From contig JAQBOH010000184.1 of the NCBI GenBank assembly GCA_028288125.1, forward strand, positions 1-53,702: a stretch of DNA of 53,702 nucleotides. The letters are read 5' to 3'. Source of the stretch: Mucilaginibacter sp. Its GTDB lineage: Bacteria; Bacteroidota; Bacteroidia; Sphingobacteriales; Sphingobacteriaceae. The notes beneath the pieces are model-generated. The model saw only the letters and a program-made list of their open reading frames with translations. It was not told where the DNA came from and searched no databases. The translations under genes were made by a program, and so were the position numbers. Each line of letters opens with the position of its first letter. The stretch's first letter is position 1. Of this stretch, positions 35,003-45,847 are shown piece after piece.

Positions 35003-37435
35003 CTCGCTCTTCAAAGCCTTTATCGGGTTGGCTATAGCCGCTTTGATCGACTGAAAACTTACTGTTAACAACGCAATCACAATAGAAACCACACCGGCCA
35101 GCGCAAATATCCACCAGCTGATCGGCGCCCTGTAGTTAAAACCCTGTAGCCATTTGTTCATACCCCACCACGCGATTGGCGAGGCGATAACAATAGCCAA
35201 TGCTACAAGTTTCACAAAATCTAAAGACAAAAGCGTTGTAATAGCCTCCACGCTTGCACCCAACACTTTGCGGATGCCAATTTCCTTGCTGCGCTGTTCG
35301 GCCATAAAGGCGGATAAGGCAAACAAACCCAAACACGCCACTATAATAGCCAGTATGGCGAAGGTGGTGAATATGTGCCCCATCCGCTGTACGTCGGCAT
35401 ACATATTGGCAAAGCTCTCGTCCAGAAAGGTGTAGCGTATAGACTGCCCTGGCGAAATGCTTTTCCAGGTATTGGTTATGGCCTGGAGGGTGCTTTTCAT
35501 ATCAGCGCTTTTTACTTTAACGGTTACCATGGATGGGCTTAAACTGAAATGGAGCACCATCGGCCCGATCTGGTCATGCATCGAGTCAAAATTAAAATCC
35601 TGCACCACGCCAATAACGGTAAATGTGTAGCCGTTTGTGATACGTTTTCCTATTGGGTTTTTAAGATTGAGTTTTTTAGCTAAAGTTTGATTGATAATTA
35701 TTGATTTGCCGGCTGTGTCGTCCGACATATCGTACGAGAAATTCCGGCCTTCCAAAAGCTTCATGCCCAATGTTTTGAGATAGGTATCATCAACCTGCCA
35801 AAACTGGCCGCCAATGCCTGCATCGAGCTTGGTTCTTCCCTCGTTATAAAAAGTGTTCCCGTTGCGTTTCGCTCCGGAAATGGGCAGGTAATCGCTTATG
35901 GATGCGCTTTTAACAGATGCCAGTTTTTGCAGCTCGTTTTTAAAGCTCTTTACATTTTTATCGCCCAGCGTATTGGTGCCTTGTATTACCACTACCTGAT
36001 CTTTATCAAACCCTACTTTTTTGTTGAGGATGTATTGCATCTGGTTATAGATAACCAGGGTGCTGATGATAAGAATAATAGAGGTTGTAAACTGGAAAAC
36101 CACCAGGCTGTTCCGTAAAACCGAACTTTTACTGCCTGCGCTCAATGTGCCTTTAAGTACCTGGACCGGCTTGAACCCTGATAAATATAAAGCGGGATAC
36201 ATCCCGGCCACGATACCGATAATAAACGCCGAAATGAATACGATGGGGATAAGCCACCATTCGCCCCAGGGGATAATTAATGATTTTGATGTTAGGGTAT
36301 TGAAATAAGGCAGCAGCAGCCAGGCCAGCAACATCCCGATAGCAAATGAAAGAAAGCTATATAATAACGATTCGGTGAGGAACTGTTTGATCAAGCTGCT
36401 GCGGTACGATCCCACCACTTTACGCAAACCCACTTCTTTTGCCCTGTTGGCCGATTTTGCTGTAGATAGATTAATAAAGTTGATGCAGGCGATAACCAGG
36501 ATAAATCCTGCCACGGCGCCGAATAGCCAGATAAACCGGATGTCGCCGTGTGAAAGCCCATCGTCGATATCGTAAGAATAAAGGTTTATATCCGTTACCG
36601 GCTGAAGCGCCATCTTAATCTTGGCGGCCTCCTGTTCGGCGTTTTTTACACCGCCCTTTTTAAAGTTCGGCAGGAAGTAGTTTTTAACAATGTCAGCTGT
36701 CATTTTCTGCTCGAAATCCTTCACGTCGGTGCCCGCTTTAAGCAGCACATAGGTGGAGTAGTTAAAAGTGCCCCAGTTATTTTGCTCATTCTGCCAAAAC
36801 TCCATTCCGATTAGGGTCAGCATAAAATCGTATTGCAGGTGCGATGTGGCCGGAAAGTTTTCCATCACCCCACCCACCGTATACGGCTTGGTTTTGTCGT
36901 TATTAAAGTACATCACTTTACCCACCGGGTTTTGCCCGTGGAAATATTTATCAGCCTTCCTTCTGGAAATCACCATCGTACGCGGACTAACCAGCGCATG
37001 CAAGCGATCACCATAAACCATAGGTAATTTTAATATATTCAGCATGCTTTGGTCGGCATAGGTAATACCGTCCTCGTAGCTGTTTTCCACCTGGTCTGCG
37101 CGGCGCACTTCTGCTGTACCAGCGCCCATCAGGGTATTGGGCATTAGGCGGCCTGAAAATTCTATCTGCGGGAAATCCTTCTTCAGCGTTTTAGCAAGCG
37201 GCGCCGGCCATTCGGGGCCTTTTCCGACGGTGCCGTTATTGGTATACACAATCAGCACGCGGAAAATGCGGTTCGCGTCCGGGTACGACTTATCATAGCT
37301 CAATTCGTTGCGGATGTACAAAGCGATCAGCAAACACGCTGCAATGCTCAATGCAAATCCACCGATCTTTATAGCCGCATACATTTTTTGTTTGCGAAGC
37401 TGCCTTACGGCGATTTTTATATAGTTCTTTATCAT
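35000..37435 (-). CDS. ABC transporter permease, MacB/FtsX-like (paralog 1)
   Basis: [41 protein letters not shown]...[23 protein letters not shown]...[17 protein letters not shown]...[10 protein letters not shown]. Confidence 0.95.
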   Translation of the reverse strand: MIKNYIKIAVRQLRKQKMYAAIKIGGFALSIAACLLIALYIRNELSYDKSYPDANRIFRVLIVYTNNGTVGKGPEWPAPLAKTLKKDFPQIEFSGRLMPNTLMGAGTAEVRRADQVENSYEDGITYADQSMLNILKLPMVYGDRLHALVSPRTMVISRRKADKYFHGQNPVGKVMYFNNDKTKPYTVGGVMENFPATSHLQYDFMLTLIGMEFWQNEQNNWGTFNYSTYVLLKAGTDVKDFEQKMTADIVKNYFLPNFKKGGVKNAEQEAAKIKMALQPVTDINLYSYDIDDGLSHGDIRFIWLFGAVAGFILVIACINFINLSTAKSANRAKEVGLRKVVGSYRSSLIKQFLTESLLYSFLSFAIGMLLAWLLLPYFNTLTSKSLIIPWGEWWLIPIVFISAFIIGIVAGMYPALYLSGFKPVQVLKGTLSAGSKSSVLRNSLVVFQFTTSIILIISTLVIYNQMQYILNKKVGFDKDQVVVIQGTNTLGDKNVKSFKNELQKLASVKSASISDYLPISGAKRNGNTFYNEGRTKLDAGIGGQFWQVDDTYLKTLGMKLLEGRNFSYDMSDDTAGKSIIINQTLAKKLNLKNPIGKRITNGYTFTVIGVVQDFNFDSMHDQIGPMVLHFSLSPSMVTVKVKSADMKSTLQAITNTWKSISPGQSIRYTFLDESFANMYADVQRMGHIFTTFAILAIIVACLGLFALSAFMAEQRSKEIGIRKVLGASVEAITTLLSLDFVKLVALAIVIASPIAWWGMNKWLQGFNYRAPISWWIFALAGVVSIVIALLTVSFQSIKAAIANPIKALKSE

Positions 37436-37447
37436 GGTAGACCAATT

Positions 37448-37479
37448 ATTGAATTAGTGATTTATTGAATTAGTGATTT
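37448..37479. repeat. 16-bp direct repeat x2 between permease genes
   Basis: attgaattagtgattt repeated exactly. Confidence 0.8.
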
Positions 37480-37494
37480 TTGACTGCAAACTAC

Positions 37495-39879
37495 CTACTC
37501 ACTTCTAAGGCTTTTCACCGGATTTGCCAATGCGGCTTTGATGCTCTGGAAACTCACAGTTAGCAAGGTGATGAATATAGCACAAACGGCAGTTGCCGCG
37601 AAAATCCACCAGGATAGCTCGGCGTGATAGCGATACTTTTGCAGCCATCCATACATACAATACCACGCGACGGGTGTTGCAATCAAAAGTGAAATGATCA
37701 CCAGTTTTATAAAATCTTTTGACAATAGGCTCCATAAGCCAAAAACAGTTGCGCCCAATACCTTACGAACGCCTATTTCTTTGGTTCGCTGTTCGGCCAT
37801 AAAAGAAGCCATACCGGAAAGGCCGAGGCAACTGATAAAAATAGCCAGGATGGTAAAGAAATTGGCGAGTTTACCAATTCGCTCCTCCTCTCCAAATTTC
37901 TTTGCATAATCTGTATCCGTAAACCCAAAGGTAAATGGCTGCGCGGGATTGTATTTTTTAAACACCGCTTCGATCTTTGCTATCGCTTCATGTGTGCTTT
38001 TCATAGGGTTAATTCTCACTTCAACTACAGGCTGGGCACTTCCGTCGCAAACGAAAACAGTCCGGAAAACCGGCTCATATGGCGACTGCATAAGCATATC
38101 GTGTATGACGCCAATGACATGATACGTCTTTTTATCCCACTTAATGGTTTCGCCAACAGGGTGCTTTAGCCCCATAAATTTAACCGCGGTTTCGTTCAGT
38201 ATCATTGCCGTCGAATCAGTAATAAAATCCCGGGAGAAATCACGGCCCTCCTTAATATGCCAGCCTATCGTTTTTCCAAAATCGGTTGAAACGAAAATGG
38301 CGCCGAAATCGCCCTGTACAGCGGGGTCTTTTCCCCTCCATTCAAAACCATTATCAAATTCATTTACATAGGTTGTGGCGCCGGATGTTTCCGCTATTTC
38401 CGATACCTCTCCCGAATTTTTTAACTCATCACGAATTGCATTAAAGTTCTTATGGATATCTTCGGTTACTATGGGTATAGTAATAAGGCCATCGCGGTTG
38501 TACCCAACGGCTCGGTTTTTTGCGAATTGGATTTGCTGGAAAACAACAATCGTCCCGATGATCAAAACCGCCGACACCGTAAACTGCAGCACAACAAGAA
38601 TCTTCCTTGGCAAAGCCGCCAAACGGCCGGCGCGGAAGGTGCCCTTCAATACTTTAACCGGCTGGAAGGAGGATAAATAAAGAGCAGGATAACTTCCGGC
38701 TATTATACCGGTAATAAGCACGAACAATATACCCGACAACCAAAATAAAGGATTGGCCCATAGCACCTGCATCTTTTTATCGGCGACTTCATTGAAATAC
38801 GGGAGTGCAAGCATCACCAGCAAGATAGAAATAGCAAAAGCGCATATCGTCACCACCAGCGATTCGCTGAAAAACTGCCATATAAGCTGACTTCTGACAG
38901 AACCAATGGCCTTTCGGATGCCGACCTCCCTGGCGCGTTTTTCCGATCGTGCCGTATTCAGGTTCATAAAATTGATACAAGCTAACAGTAATACAAAAAA
39001 ACCTATGATGCCAAAAAGCCAAACGAATTCAATTCGTCCCCCTTCATTCACCCCATTTTTAAAGCCGGAATACAGGTGCCATTTGCCCATCGGGTGTAAA
39101 AAAACCACTGGCTTAAATGCGGCATCGGCTTTTGTAACCTTATTGAGCTTTGCATCTTTGATTTTTACCGACACCTTGCCCATATCAGCATTGTCAGCTA
39201 CTTGTACCAGCGTCTGGAACGAGTTATTCCGCCACGGGTTGGAAGATTTTTCAGACCAGTTATTGGCATCGATATACAACTTCCAGGGTGCAATAAATGT
39301 AAGACTGTTAAAATCAGAATTGTATGGCAGATCCTCATATATACCCGTTACGGTTACATTAAATTTATTGTCGATCCTTACGAGTTTATTTACCGGATCG
39401 CCATCGCCAAATAAGGCTTTGGCAGTTGATGCCGAAAGTATGATCGAGTGAATATCCTGCAATGCCGAGCGAGTGCCTTTCAGCATTTTCAGTGACAGCA
39501 TATCGGTGATCTGCGGCTCATAATAATTGCCGCTTTTTGTGATCTTTTTCTCGCCAAATGCAAGGATATGGTTGTTCGTCCACGATGACATAGATACATA
39601 CTTAAAATCGCTGCCGTAACTTTTCTTTAGCTCTTCACCCATTAAATAAGGAACAGAAGTTTGTGTACCAACATCGCCATTAAAAGTTTGGTGTTGCATC
39701 ACAATGGCTAACCGATTGTAATTTTGAAAACTCTTATTGAACGACAATTCATCCCATATCCACAATCCAATCAACATAGCAACCGCCATTCCGATTGACA
39801 AGCCGGCGATATTGATAAACGAATGCGCCTTATTTTTTACAAGGTTGCGCCAGGCAATTTTTAAATAATTCTTTATCAT
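37495..39879 (-). CDS. ABC transporter permease, MacB/FtsX-like (paralog 2)
   Basis: MIKNYLKIAWRNLVKNKAHSFINIAGLSIGMAVAMLIGLWI...ARSEKRAREVGIRKAIGS...AEQRTKEIGVRKVLGAT...ANPVKSLRSE. Confidence 0.95.
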   Translation of the reverse strand: MIKNYLKIAWRNLVKNKAHSFINIAGLSIGMAVAMLIGLWIWDELSFNKSFQNYNRLAIVMQHQTFNGDVGTQTSVPYLMGEELKKSYGSDFKYVSMSSWTNNHILAFGEKKITKSGNYYEPQITDMLSLKMLKGTRSALQDIHSIILSASTAKALFGDGDPVNKLVRIDNKFNVTVTGIYEDLPYNSDFNSLTFIAPWKLYIDANNWSEKSSNPWRNNSFQTLVQVADNADMGKVSVKIKDAKLNKVTKADAAFKPVVFLHPMGKWHLYSGFKNGVNEGGRIEFVWLFGIIGFFVLLLACINFMNLNTARSEKRAREVGIRKAIGSVRSQLIWQFFSESLVVTICAFAISILLVMLALPYFNEVADKKMQVLWANPLFWLSGILFVLITGIIAGSYPALYLSSFQPVKVLKGTFRAGRLAALPRKILVVLQFTVSAVLIIGTIVVFQQIQFAKNRAVGYNRDGLITIPIVTEDIHKNFNAIRDELKNSGEVSEIAETSGATTYVNEFDNGFEWRGKDPAVQGDFGAIFVSTDFGKTIGWHIKEGRDFSRDFITDSTAMILNETAVKFMGLKHPVGETIKWDKKTYHVIGVIHDMLMQSPYEPVFRTVFVCDGSAQPVVEVRINPMKSTHEAIAKIEAVFKKYNPAQPFTFGFTDTDYAKKFGEEERIGKLANFFTILAIFISCLGLSGMASFMAEQRTKEIGVRKVLGATVFGLWSLLSKDFIKLVIISLLIATPVAWYCMYGWLQKYRYHAELSWWIFAATAVCAIFITLLTVSFQSIKAALANPVKSLRSE

Positions 39880-39951
39880 GATCGGTTTAATTGTTGAATA
39901 GTGATTTAGTGAATTATTGATTTTTAACTGTAAACTGCTATGCCAACTGTC

Positions 39952-42378
39952 TCACTCACTTTTAAGGCTCTTCACCGGGTTCATCAAAGCAGCTTTTACT
40001 GCTTGTGAGCTTACTGTAACCAGCGCAATGATCACTGCTACAGTACCTGCAAGGGCAAACATCCACCAGCTAAGCGGTATACGATAAGCAAATGCCTGCA
40101 GCCATTTGCCCATACCGTACCAAGCTATCGGCGTCGCGATAATGAACGATATAATTACCAGCTTTAAAAAATCAATTGATAACAATCCAACTATGCCCGA
40201 AACACTTGCGCCCAAAACCTTCCGGATGCCAATTTCCTTGTTCCGCTGCTCGGCGCTAAAAGCGGCCAGGCCAAACAACCCGAGGCACGAAATAAGTATA
40301 GCTACCAGTGTAAATGAATTGATGATCTGCGATAATACGATCTCGCTCTCATATTGCTTTTGCACTTCCAAATCCAGGAATGTGTATTCAAACGGCACCG
40401 ACGGCATATCTTTTTTCCATATATCGCCAATACTGCTCAATAGGGCTTTATAATTTGTGCTGTTGGTGGCTACGATCATACTCGTAAAATCGCCCGGGTT
40501 TTTATCATACACCAGCATAAACGGACGGACATCATCATGCAGGGAATTATAGTTAAAGTCCTTCATCACACCAGCCACGGTTACAAATACAGCAGGGCCG
40601 CCATATTGGGTATAAAGCCGCGCCCCGGGGGCGGTTTGCGCGTTCAGGTTCAGCCTTTTTGCCAACGTTTGGTTAATGAGCACCTTACCTGAGTCGCCGC
40701 GCATAAAATCGCGGCCGCTCACCAACTTTATACCGGTGGTTTTTACGAAAAACTCATCGCAGGCAATGTTCTGGGCATCAATGGCGGTTGACATATTCCC
40801 GCCGGCAGGGTAAACCCCATGATCATGCATTACAAATTGGCTCAGGTAATTGTCTGCACTTGAAACGGTTCTTACGCCTGCCAGTTGTTTTAAATCCTTT
40901 GCCATAGCCGGCATTTTGTTTTGCGCATCGCTGGTGTAAAAATTAAATACGAGCTTTTGGTTTTTATCAAAGCCGAGGTCCTTTGATTTAATATAGTTGA
41001 GCTGACTGTAAATAATGATGATACCCGTTATCATTACTATAGACAATACAAATTGAAACACCACCAGCGATTTCCGTATCCCGGCTGCTGAAATTTGGCT
41101 GTTAAAATTTCCTTTGATAACCTTTATGGCCTCGAAGGCCGATAAGTAAAACGCGGGGTAGCTACCCGCAACGAGCCCGGTAACCACAATCAGCCCTGTT
41201 AGCATCAGCCACAAACGGTAATCACCCAAAAAAGTCAGATGGATATCGGTTTGGGTAATACTATTAAGATAGGGCAGCACTACCCACAATAGTGGGATAG
41301 CGATAATTACACCAATAAACGATAGCAAAAACGATTCGCCCAGGAACTGTTTAATTAAATCGTACTTTCCTGCTCCGATTACCTTACGTACGCCTACCTC
41401 TTTGGCCCTTTTTGATGCACGTGCGGTCGACAGGTTCATAAAGTTAATGCAGGCGATAACCTGTATCAGTACCGCTATCAAAATTAGCATAAAAAGGAAT
41501 GAAGGGTCGGCAGTTTTAGTTGGCTCCACGTCGAATCCTCCTGTCGTATGAATTGACCTGACCGACTGTAAATGCAGTTCTTTTCGCATACCAAGCTGTT
41601 TCATTTGCGACCCCGCATACTTTTTCAGGAAGGCAGAGAACTTCTTTTCCAATGTCTTTGCATTTGCATCAGGGCGCAACACGATATAGGAAAAAAGAAA
41701 ATTATTACCGGCCCATTCCGGGTCATTGGCGATGGAATTTCCGGTATTCCCGCTTTTCATCGAAATAAACATGTTGCCCTCAAGGTGCGATTGGCCAAGG
41801 CTTTGGTCAACCACGCCGGTTACCTTAAAATCGTGCTTGCCGTATGCATCGTCGATGTTTATTAATTTTCCAACGGCTCTATCTCTTCCAAAAAGTTTTT
41901 CAGCAGTCGACTTTAACAGTACAATGGAATAGGGTTCATCTAAAGCATGCGCAGCCCGCCCTTCAACAAAATGATAGCTGAAAACATCAAAGTAGGTAGA
42001 GTCCACATAAAAAGCGCCCGTTTCATAAAATGATTGCTCCTTGTAGCGCAACAGGTGCTGCTTAGCGCCGAGCATGTCGGTTTTCACCACCCGCGTATAA
42101 TTCTGCACCTCGGGGAAATCTCTTTTGATAGCAGGCGCGATTGGCGGCGACGAAGCCGCGCCATGGTGTTTATCGCCGGTTAGTACCAGATCGGTAGTTA
42201 TCCGGTATATATTGTTAACGTTTTTATGATGCTTATCATAACTATACTGTTGCTGCACATATAGTAAAATATACAGGCAGCACAACGTACCGGCAGCCAG
42301 TCCAAAAATATTGATAAAGCTGAAGGTCTTATTTTTCAGCAAAAAACGGAACGCCGTTTTAAGATAACTTTTTAGCAT
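39952..42378 (-). CDS. ABC transporter permease, MacB/FtsX-like (paralog 3)
   Basis: MLKSYLKTAFRFLLKNKTFSFINIFGLAAGTLCCLYILLYV...ARASKRAKEVGVRKVIGAG...[17 protein letters not shown]...MNPVKSLKSE. Confidence 0.95.
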   Translation of the reverse strand: MLKSYLKTAFRFLLKNKTFSFINIFGLAAGTLCCLYILLYVQQQYSYDKHHKNVNNIYRITTDLVLTGDKHHGAASSPPIAPAIKRDFPEVQNYTRVVKTDMLGAKQHLLRYKEQSFYETGAFYVDSTYFDVFSYHFVEGRAAHALDEPYSIVLLKSTAEKLFGRDRAVGKLINIDDAYGKHDFKVTGVVDQSLGQSHLEGNMFISMKSGNTGNSIANDPEWAGNNFLFSYIVLRPDANAKTLEKKFSAFLKKYAGSQMKQLGMRKELHLQSVRSIHTTGGFDVEPTKTADPSFLFMLILIAVLIQVIACINFMNLSTARASKRAKEVGVRKVIGAGKYDLIKQFLGESFLLSFIGVIIAIPLLWVVLPYLNSITQTDIHLTFLGDYRLWLMLTGLIVVTGLVAGSYPAFYLSAFEAIKVIKGNFNSQISAAGIRKSLVVFQFVLSIVMITGIIIIYSQLNYIKSKDLGFDKNQKLVFNFYTSDAQNKMPAMAKDLKQLAGVRTVSSADNYLSQFVMHDHGVYPAGGNMSTAIDAQNIACDEFFVKTTGIKLVSGRDFMRGDSGKVLINQTLAKRLNLNAQTAPGARLYTQYGGPAVFVTVAGVMKDFNYNSLHDDVRPFMLVYDKNPGDFTSMIVATNSTNYKALLSSIGDIWKKDMPSVPFEYTFLDLEVQKQYESEIVLSQIINSFTLVAILISCLGLFGLAAFSAEQRNKEIGIRKVLGASVSGIVGLLSIDFLKLVIISFIIATPIAWYGMGKWLQAFAYRIPLSWWMFALAGTVAVIIALVTVSSQAVKAALMNPVKSLKSE

Positions 42379-42578
42379 AGTTTATTGATTCATTTAGTTC
42401 ATTGGTCTTGCTCGGCACTCTTACCTTTCGCCTTTGACCTTTCACCTCGTTCATGGACTAACAAAATGCCAAACAGATATCAATCTAATAATCAACAAGT
42501 TGAATCAATTCTACGCGAGGTAATTCGTTCGGTTTCGATACAGTGGATGTTCGGTTATGGATAGGAGATTAAGCCGCT

Positions 42579-43751
42579 TTATAAAGCTTTGATCAGCAAC
42601 CCAATAACGGCAGCAGCGGCAATGATAACCGGCTCGTTAATCTTTTTGATATATAACATACCTGCAACCGCTAAAACCGCGATCAGGGCGGTGGGGATAT
42701 CGATAATGGACCGTATACCAATGACGATAACAGATCCTGCGAGAGCGCCGATCACAGCCGCCGTAATACCTTCAACAAATGCTTTGATGCTGACATTTTT
42801 TACGATCTTTTTAAATGACGGCGCCAGCATAACGGTAAATAAGTAGCATGGCAAAAATGTAGCCAGCGCGGCAACACACGCGCCAGGGAAGCCTGCCGCC
42901 AGGTAGCCTACAAAGCCAACCGTAATTACCACGGGGCCGGGTGTTATCATGGCCACAGCCACGGCATCAACAAACTGGTGCTCGGTCAGCCAGCCAAATT
43001 CTTTTACCACACCGCCATGCAGGAAGGGGACTATCGCCAGTCCGCTGCCAAAAACAAACGTACCAGCCTTTAAAAAGAACCAGCCGATACGCAGCAGCGT
43101 TTTTCCGTCATAATTCCAGAATCCGATGCTAAGCAATATAATTCCCGGTGCAATAACCGGTTTTTTTAGCCATTGGGGCGGCGCTTTGATCAGCATATAT
43201 AAAATGCCGCAGGTAATAAATAACAGGATTTCTTCCCGCTCCGTAACTACCGTAATCACAATAGCGGCAATGTAAAAGAGCCACAGCATCCACTTCGATC
43301 TCATAGCACTCAACTCAAGCTTACCTATTGATTTGATGGTAAGCTTATATGCACTTATCGCGATAATGCCTATAACCGCTGCGCCAACGCCGTAAAATAC
43401 AGCCTGCATCCATGGCAAGCCGCCATAAAGTTTATAGGCCATGCCCAGCAGCACAACCATAATAAACGACGGCAAAACAAATGCTAAACCGGCAAGCGTA
43501 GCGCCAATCAGTCTGTAGTGTACAAACCCGATGTAAATACCCAGTTGCGCTGCCAGGGGGCCGGGGGCCAGCTGGGCCAGCGCGAGACCTTCTTTGTATT
43601 CCTCTTCTGTTAACCAGGCTTTATCTTCTACCAGGTCGCGGTGCATATAGCCGACAAGGGCCACTGGGCCGCCGAAACCCCAGGTTCCCAGTTTCAGAAA
43701 ATAGGCCGCAAGTTCCCTCCTGGTATAAACAGGCGGAATAGCATCTTCCAT
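42579..43751 (-). CDS. chrA: Chromate efflux transporter ChrA (two-domain)
   Basis: LAAYFLKLGTWGFGGPVALVGYMHRDLVEDKAWLTEEEYKEGLALAQLAPGPLAAQLGIYIG; second domain GWFFLKAGTFVFGSGLAIVPFLHGGVVKEFGWLTEHQFVDAVAVAMITPGPVVITVGFVGYLAAG. Confidence 0.96.
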   Translation of the reverse strand: MEDAIPPVYTRRELAAYFLKLGTWGFGGPVALVGYMHRDLVEDKAWLTEEEYKEGLALAQLAPGPLAAQLGIYIGFVHYRLIGATLAGLAFVLPSFIMVVLLGMAYKLYGGLPWMQAVFYGVGAAVIGIIAISAYKLTIKSIGKLELSAMRSKWMLWLFYIAAIVITVVTEREEILLFITCGILYMLIKAPPQWLKKPVIAPGIILLSIGFWNYDGKTLLRIGWFFLKAGTFVFGSGLAIVPFLHGGVVKEFGWLTEHQFVDAVAVAMITPGPVVITVGFVGYLAAGFPGACVAALATFLPCYLFTVMLAPSFKKIVKNVSIKAFVEGITAAVIGALAGSVIVIGIRSIIDIPTALIAVLAVAGMLYIKKINEPVIIAAAAVIGLLIKAL

Positions 43752-43777
43752 AATTATCCCCTGTTTTAGTTTATCGG

Positions 43778-44755
43778 CTACATGTGCATCGGCTCTTTAC
43801 CTTTGCCCAGTTCATTCAATGCCGCCCTGAATCCCTGCGCAAGTGTGACGGCCTGGCCGCGCCCATAATAATGCAAAAAGATCATATGCGGACTGTCCAT
43901 CAACATGTGGTTGTGCACGGCCACCACTTCAAGGTTATGCTTACGCAATGCCCTGATCACATCATTCACCTCGCTTTGCAGCATGGCAATATCCCCAGCA
44001 ATATGTGCGTCGCTCTGTTTACCGGCGAAAGACGCCCAGCTGTTCAGCCCAATATTTGTTGTCATATCCACGCCCATAGCAGTTACCTTTAGGTCGCTGC
44101 GGCCAATGGCGTATTTGTAGGTCGGCCCGTTTACAGTGCCGGTATATTTAACGATGGCATCCAGCGCGGGCACGTCAAAATTCTCTTTCCCCGTCATAGC
44201 AGGCGGCGAACCCGGTGCCGGTTGATTCGCAGGAAACAGTTTGCTGTCGCGTATGGTGTTGGCATATTTTTTTGCCAGCTCAGCCACGCTTCCCATGCCG
44301 TGAATGTGCATATAAAACATCCTTGGCTCTTCATAAAAAAAGTGGTTGTGAATGGCCGCTATTTCTAATCCGTTGGCATGCGCGGCAGATATTAGCGCAT
44401 TCACTTCATCCTGCTGCAAAACATTATCGCTCATCACCATGGCCGATTTGCCATCCATCGTTTTTTTGAATGACACCCAACCCCCAAAGCCAAACGGGAT
44501 AGGCACTGGTTCGCCTTTGATTTTCATTTTCAGATCGTTGCGCGGTATGGGCGTAGTGTGCACGGCCTCGGCTTCTTTATAAGCGCCTTTTTTACCCAGG
44601 GCGCTCTCAATGGACGCTATTTCTTCAGGTGTAAGGCCCGGCGTTTTCCCTGCCGGGGACATCGCTTCTAATTTGTTTAAAGGAAAAAGTAACGAGGTAC
44701 CAAGTACTGCTGTTGCCTGCAATATCTGCCGGCGGCTTAAATTGGGTGTTTTCAT
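43778..44755 (-). CDS. DUF1259 (LppY/LpqO-like) protein with Tat-like signal
   Basis: SRRQILQATAVLG signal; two repeats of VSFKKTMDGKSAMVMSDNVLQQDEVNALISAAHANGLEIAAIHNHFFYEEPRMFYMHIHGMG and SEVNDVIRALRKHNLEVVAVHNHMLMDSPHMIFLHYYGRG. Confidence 0.88.
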   Translation of the reverse strand: MKTPNLSRRQILQATAVLGTSLLFPLNKLEAMSPAGKTPGLTPEEIASIESALGKKGAYKEAEAVHTTPIPRNDLKMKIKGEPVPIPFGFGGWVSFKKTMDGKSAMVMSDNVLQQDEVNALISAAHANGLEIAAIHNHFFYEEPRMFYMHIHGMGSVAELAKKYANTIRDSKLFPANQPAPGSPPAMTGKENFDVPALDAIVKYTGTVNGPTYKYAIGRSDLKVTAMGVDMTTNIGLNSWASFAGKQSDAHIAGDIAMLQSEVNDVIRALRKHNLEVVAVHNHMLMDSPHMIFLHYYGRGQAVTLAQGFRAALNELGKGKEPMHM

Positions 44756-44820
44756 ATGATGGATTATATTTAAGATGATTACAATACTATTAACTTTTTA
44801 GGCGGGCAAATTGTACAGTT

Positions 44821-45678
44821 TTAACTATTTGTATCCTTTTTACTTTTTTGCATCGCTTTTTTATATGCCGAAGGGTTCTCGCCCATTTGCTTTTTAAATA
44901 TACGGTTAAAATGACTTTGATCCGAAAAGCCCGTCAGGTAAGCAATCTCAGTTAACGAATAATTAGTGGCCTGCATAAAGTGAATGGCTTTTTCGATCCG
45001 CATTTTGCGGATATAGTCGCCAAATGTTAAGTTCTCAAAGTATTTCGAAAACTCCCGCGATAAATAAGCAGGATTGATCTCCAGTTCTTCCGACACCTGT
45101 TGCAGGCTCAGGCTCATATTGGTGTCCACCTGGTCCTGTATCATTTCTTTGAGCTCATTAGCCCATTCCGGCGCCTTTTTAATATTCGCCTGTTTCAGGT
45201 ATTTATGGTACACTTCCAGTAAAAGCTGCTCAGCAGGTGCCTGTGTATGTTTTTCCTGGTACAGGTATTTCGCCCAGGTATATAGCCCATCGTATATTTT
45301 CATGCCCAATTCAAGCAGTTCATGATCGTCTTTAATATTTTGAGACAGTCCCATAAATATCGCCGACAAACCCGAAGCCTGGGGCGCGAAATCATGCCGG
45401 TCGGTATCTGCCCCGCGAACGATCAATGCGATACGGTTGAGCGCGGCATCTTTTAAGTGATGCTTTTTCAGGAAATAATCAAACGTACATTGATCGTCAT
45501 AATGTGTGTATTCAACATCCGGAAGGTCAAACGGTGTAGCATTTAATTCCTTAGCTTTTAATATAACCTGGTCAAAGGGCACATAAATAATTTCCGCGTC
45601 CGGGTCAATAAATCTTTTGATCAGCCAGGGGCAGGCAATGCGGTCAATTTTAGGATGTTCGCGTGTGATCCATTTCAT
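44821..45678 (-). CDS. Fusion: ChrB C-terminal-type chromate-resistance domain plus AraC-family HTH domain
   Basis: N-terminus MKWITREHPKIDRIACPWLIKRFIDPDAEIIYVPFDQV...VRGADTDRHDFAPQASGL (ChrB_C); C-terminus ISEELEINPAYLSREFSKYFENLTFGDYIRKMRIEKAIHFMQATNYSLTEIAYLTGFSDQSHFNRIFKKQMGENPSAYKKA-type AraC HTH (the ORF reads VSEELEINPAYLSREFSKYF). Confidence 0.93.
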   Translation of the reverse strand: MKWITREHPKIDRIACPWLIKRFIDPDAEIIYVPFDQVILKAKELNATPFDLPDVEYTHYDDQCTFDYFLKKHHLKDAALNRIALIVRGADTDRHDFAPQASGLSAIFMGLSQNIKDDHELLELGMKIYDGLYTWAKYLYQEKHTQAPAEQLLLEVYHKYLKQANIKKAPEWANELKEMIQDQVDTNMSLSLQQVSEELEINPAYLSREFSKYFENLTFGDYIRKMRIEKAIHFMQATNYSLTEIAYLTGFSDQSHFNRIFKKQMGENPSAYKKAMQKSKKDTNS

Positions 45679-45847
45679 ATCATTCGGTCAGGTTAATTTC
45701 AAAGATATTATAGAATGGGGTACGGGCGAAAAATAAAAACGTTGACGTGTGCCGATTATAATTTAAATACCTATAGCATAATGGAAACAGGAATTTAGTA
45801 TTATCCGATTCCGTTTTATAACTTAGATACTTAAACCTTTCTTAATT

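Noticed and set aside
42579-45678. Chromate cluster as a mobile resistance island
   Set aside because: No transposase, integrase, tRNA or direct-repeat boundaries visible in the window.
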